Source: Paenibacillus sp. Marseille-Q4541
GTDB taxonomy: Bacteria > Bacillota > Bacilli > Paenibacillales > Paenibacillaceae
Length of the DNA stretch: 64,000 bases
Assembly: GCF_018310695.1 (NCBI RefSeq)
Contig: NZ_JAGXCY010000003.1
Location: forward strand, 186,001 to 250,000
Direction of reading: 5' to 3'
Shown: one piece after another, positions 63,333 through 64,000 of the stretch
Numbering within the stretch: the first letter of the stretch is position 1
How the letters are laid out: each line of letters starts with the position of its first letter
Made by a program: the position numbers and the translations under genes
Notes under the pieces: model-generated
The model's input: the letters and a program-made list of their open reading frames with translations, nothing else
What the model was told of the DNA's origin: nothing
The model's database searches: none

Positions 63333-64000
63333 ATGATTAAGTTTCGGAATTCAGTCAAAATGCTATTTAGTTTAACTCTAATGTTATCTTTAATTGTAGG
63401 ATGTACAAGTGGAAATACAGCCACAGAGCAGAAAGAAAACGGAAGCACAGCATTACAGAGTTCAGATGATCCATTTAAGGAGCATATCGAAATTTCACTT
63501 GCAACTTGGGATATTGATACGCTCTTACAGAAGGCAGGTGAGGATAAAATCTATCAGGATTTATTAAAGAAATTTAATATTTCTATTAAACCCGTTAATG
63601 TGTCATGGGATGACTATGCACAGAAATATCAATTATGGTCCGCATCAGGACAATTGCCCGATATATTTCAAACAGATGCGATCGGAACGCAGTATTATAA
63701 AAAATGGGTAACACAAAATGTTGTAAAAGCTTTACCTGAGGATATGAGCGCGTATCCGAACTTAGCTAAGTATTTTGAGGCACCAGATATTGCTGGATTA
63801 AATGAAGAGGGAAAATTTTATAATATTCCACGCCGAATGTTTCCTGATATCAAGTGGAGCGTACTCGATCGAACGGTCATGTACAGATGGGACTTAGCAA
63901 AGGAAGCAGGGATTACGAAAGAACCAGATACGTATGAAGAGTTCAATGCGATGCTAAAGGCAATTATTGATAAAGATCCAGAGCAAAAAAAGATATCTGG
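63333..64000 (+). CDS. Sugar-binding lipoprotein, LplA-like, 5' part
   Basis: 222 residues visible; the frame is open to the window edge. Lipobox LIVGC with Cys at about residue 24, then a Ser/Thr/Asn-rich tether and LATWDIDTLLQKAGE. SASGQLPDIFQTDAIG is typical of CUT1 binding proteins. AAAGGGGATG precedes the ATG. Third gene of the operon. A full-length protein would be near 500 residues. Confidence 0.9.
   Translation, partial: MIKFRNSVKMLFSLTLMLSLIVGCTSGNTATEQKENGSTALQSSDDPFKEHIEISLATWDIDTLLQKAGEDKIYQDLLKKFNISIKPVNVSWDDYAQKYQLWSASGQLPDIFQTDAIGTQYYKKWVTQNVVKALPEDMSAYPNLAKYFEAPDIAGLNEEGKFYNIPRRMFPDIKWSVLDRTVMYRWDLAKEAGITKEPDTYEEFNAMLKAIIDKDPEQKKIS

Noticed and set aside
1..64000. CRISPR arrays, tRNA or rRNA genes, phage or plasmid origin
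   Set aside because: No regularly spaced direct repeats, no cloverleaf or rRNA-like stretches and no phage or replication genes were seen by eye. A tRNAscan or repeat search could still find a short one.

Overview
The window looks like chromosome from a low-GC, spore-former-type Firmicute, most likely Paenibacillus or a close relative. Three things point there: strong AAGGAGG-type ribosome binding sites, many short T-tailed intrinsic terminators, and several YesMN/AraC regulators paired with LplA-LplB-LplC-type sugar ABC transporters. Protein identities also resemble Bacillus subtilis families (BdbC, YfmT/YfmS, AdhR, AadK, YesM/YesN). I saw no rRNA, tRNA, CRISPR array, phage module or intact insertion sequence. 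Species and identities are inferred from motifs and memory of families; no search was run.

Layout. 1-1.4 kb: end of a CatB-type acetyltransferase, then a small protein plus MerR regulator. 1.4-7.6 kb: a LysR regulator divergent from an ATPase, binding lipoprotein, fused permease and beta-CASP metallo-hydrolase in one tight operon. 7.9-13.3 kb: BdbC, an OmpR-type two-component system, an alpha/beta hydrolase, a zinc-ribbon protein and an ACMSD-type amidohydrolase. 13.7-20.2 kb: malate:quinone oxidoreductase, a cytochrome P450 facing a PadR regulator, an ABC-F ATPase and a methyltransferase. 20.3-23 kb: an ECF sigma/anti-sigma pair facing a secreted helveticin-J-like protein. 23.2-31.9 kb: a pectin-fragment uptake and breakdown locus (membrane AraC regulator, two permeases, binding lipoprotein, GH105, GH28), with one permease gene inverted. 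32.4-36.1 kb: an MFS exporter and a yfmT-yfmS-like pair (aldehyde dehydrogenase plus soluble chemoreceptor). 36.2-39.4 kb: VOC protein, aldo/keto reductase, and a cupin/CMD operon facing an AdhR-type MerR gene. 39.6-45.8 kb: a mixed stretch with several decayed genes (XRE-cupin, shikimate-kinase-like). 45.9-52.1 kb: a urea transporter and ureABCEFGD. 52.2-57.5 kb: PadR, Dabb, PhyH plus AraC, a methyltransferase, two GNAT-like fragments and structured non-coding DNA. 57.8-64 kb: a YesM/YesN system facing a second LplB-LplC-LplA transporter that runs off the window.

How it fits together. The urea genes form a complete import, assembly and hydrolysis module, with no nickel transporter in the window. 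The two sugar-transport loci have AraC/YesMN sensing and plausible catabolite-control (cre) sites. The 37-39.4 kb block resembles a carbonyl-stress regulon. The least explained item is a three-stem hairpin element with a highly conserved sequence, present twice about 18.7 kb apart (13304 and 32054). Other unexplained features are two different folded non-coding segments near 56.2 and 57.6 kb, a beta-CASP enzyme inside a transporter operon, and an Ntn hydrolase with Ser where the Cys nucleophile is expected.
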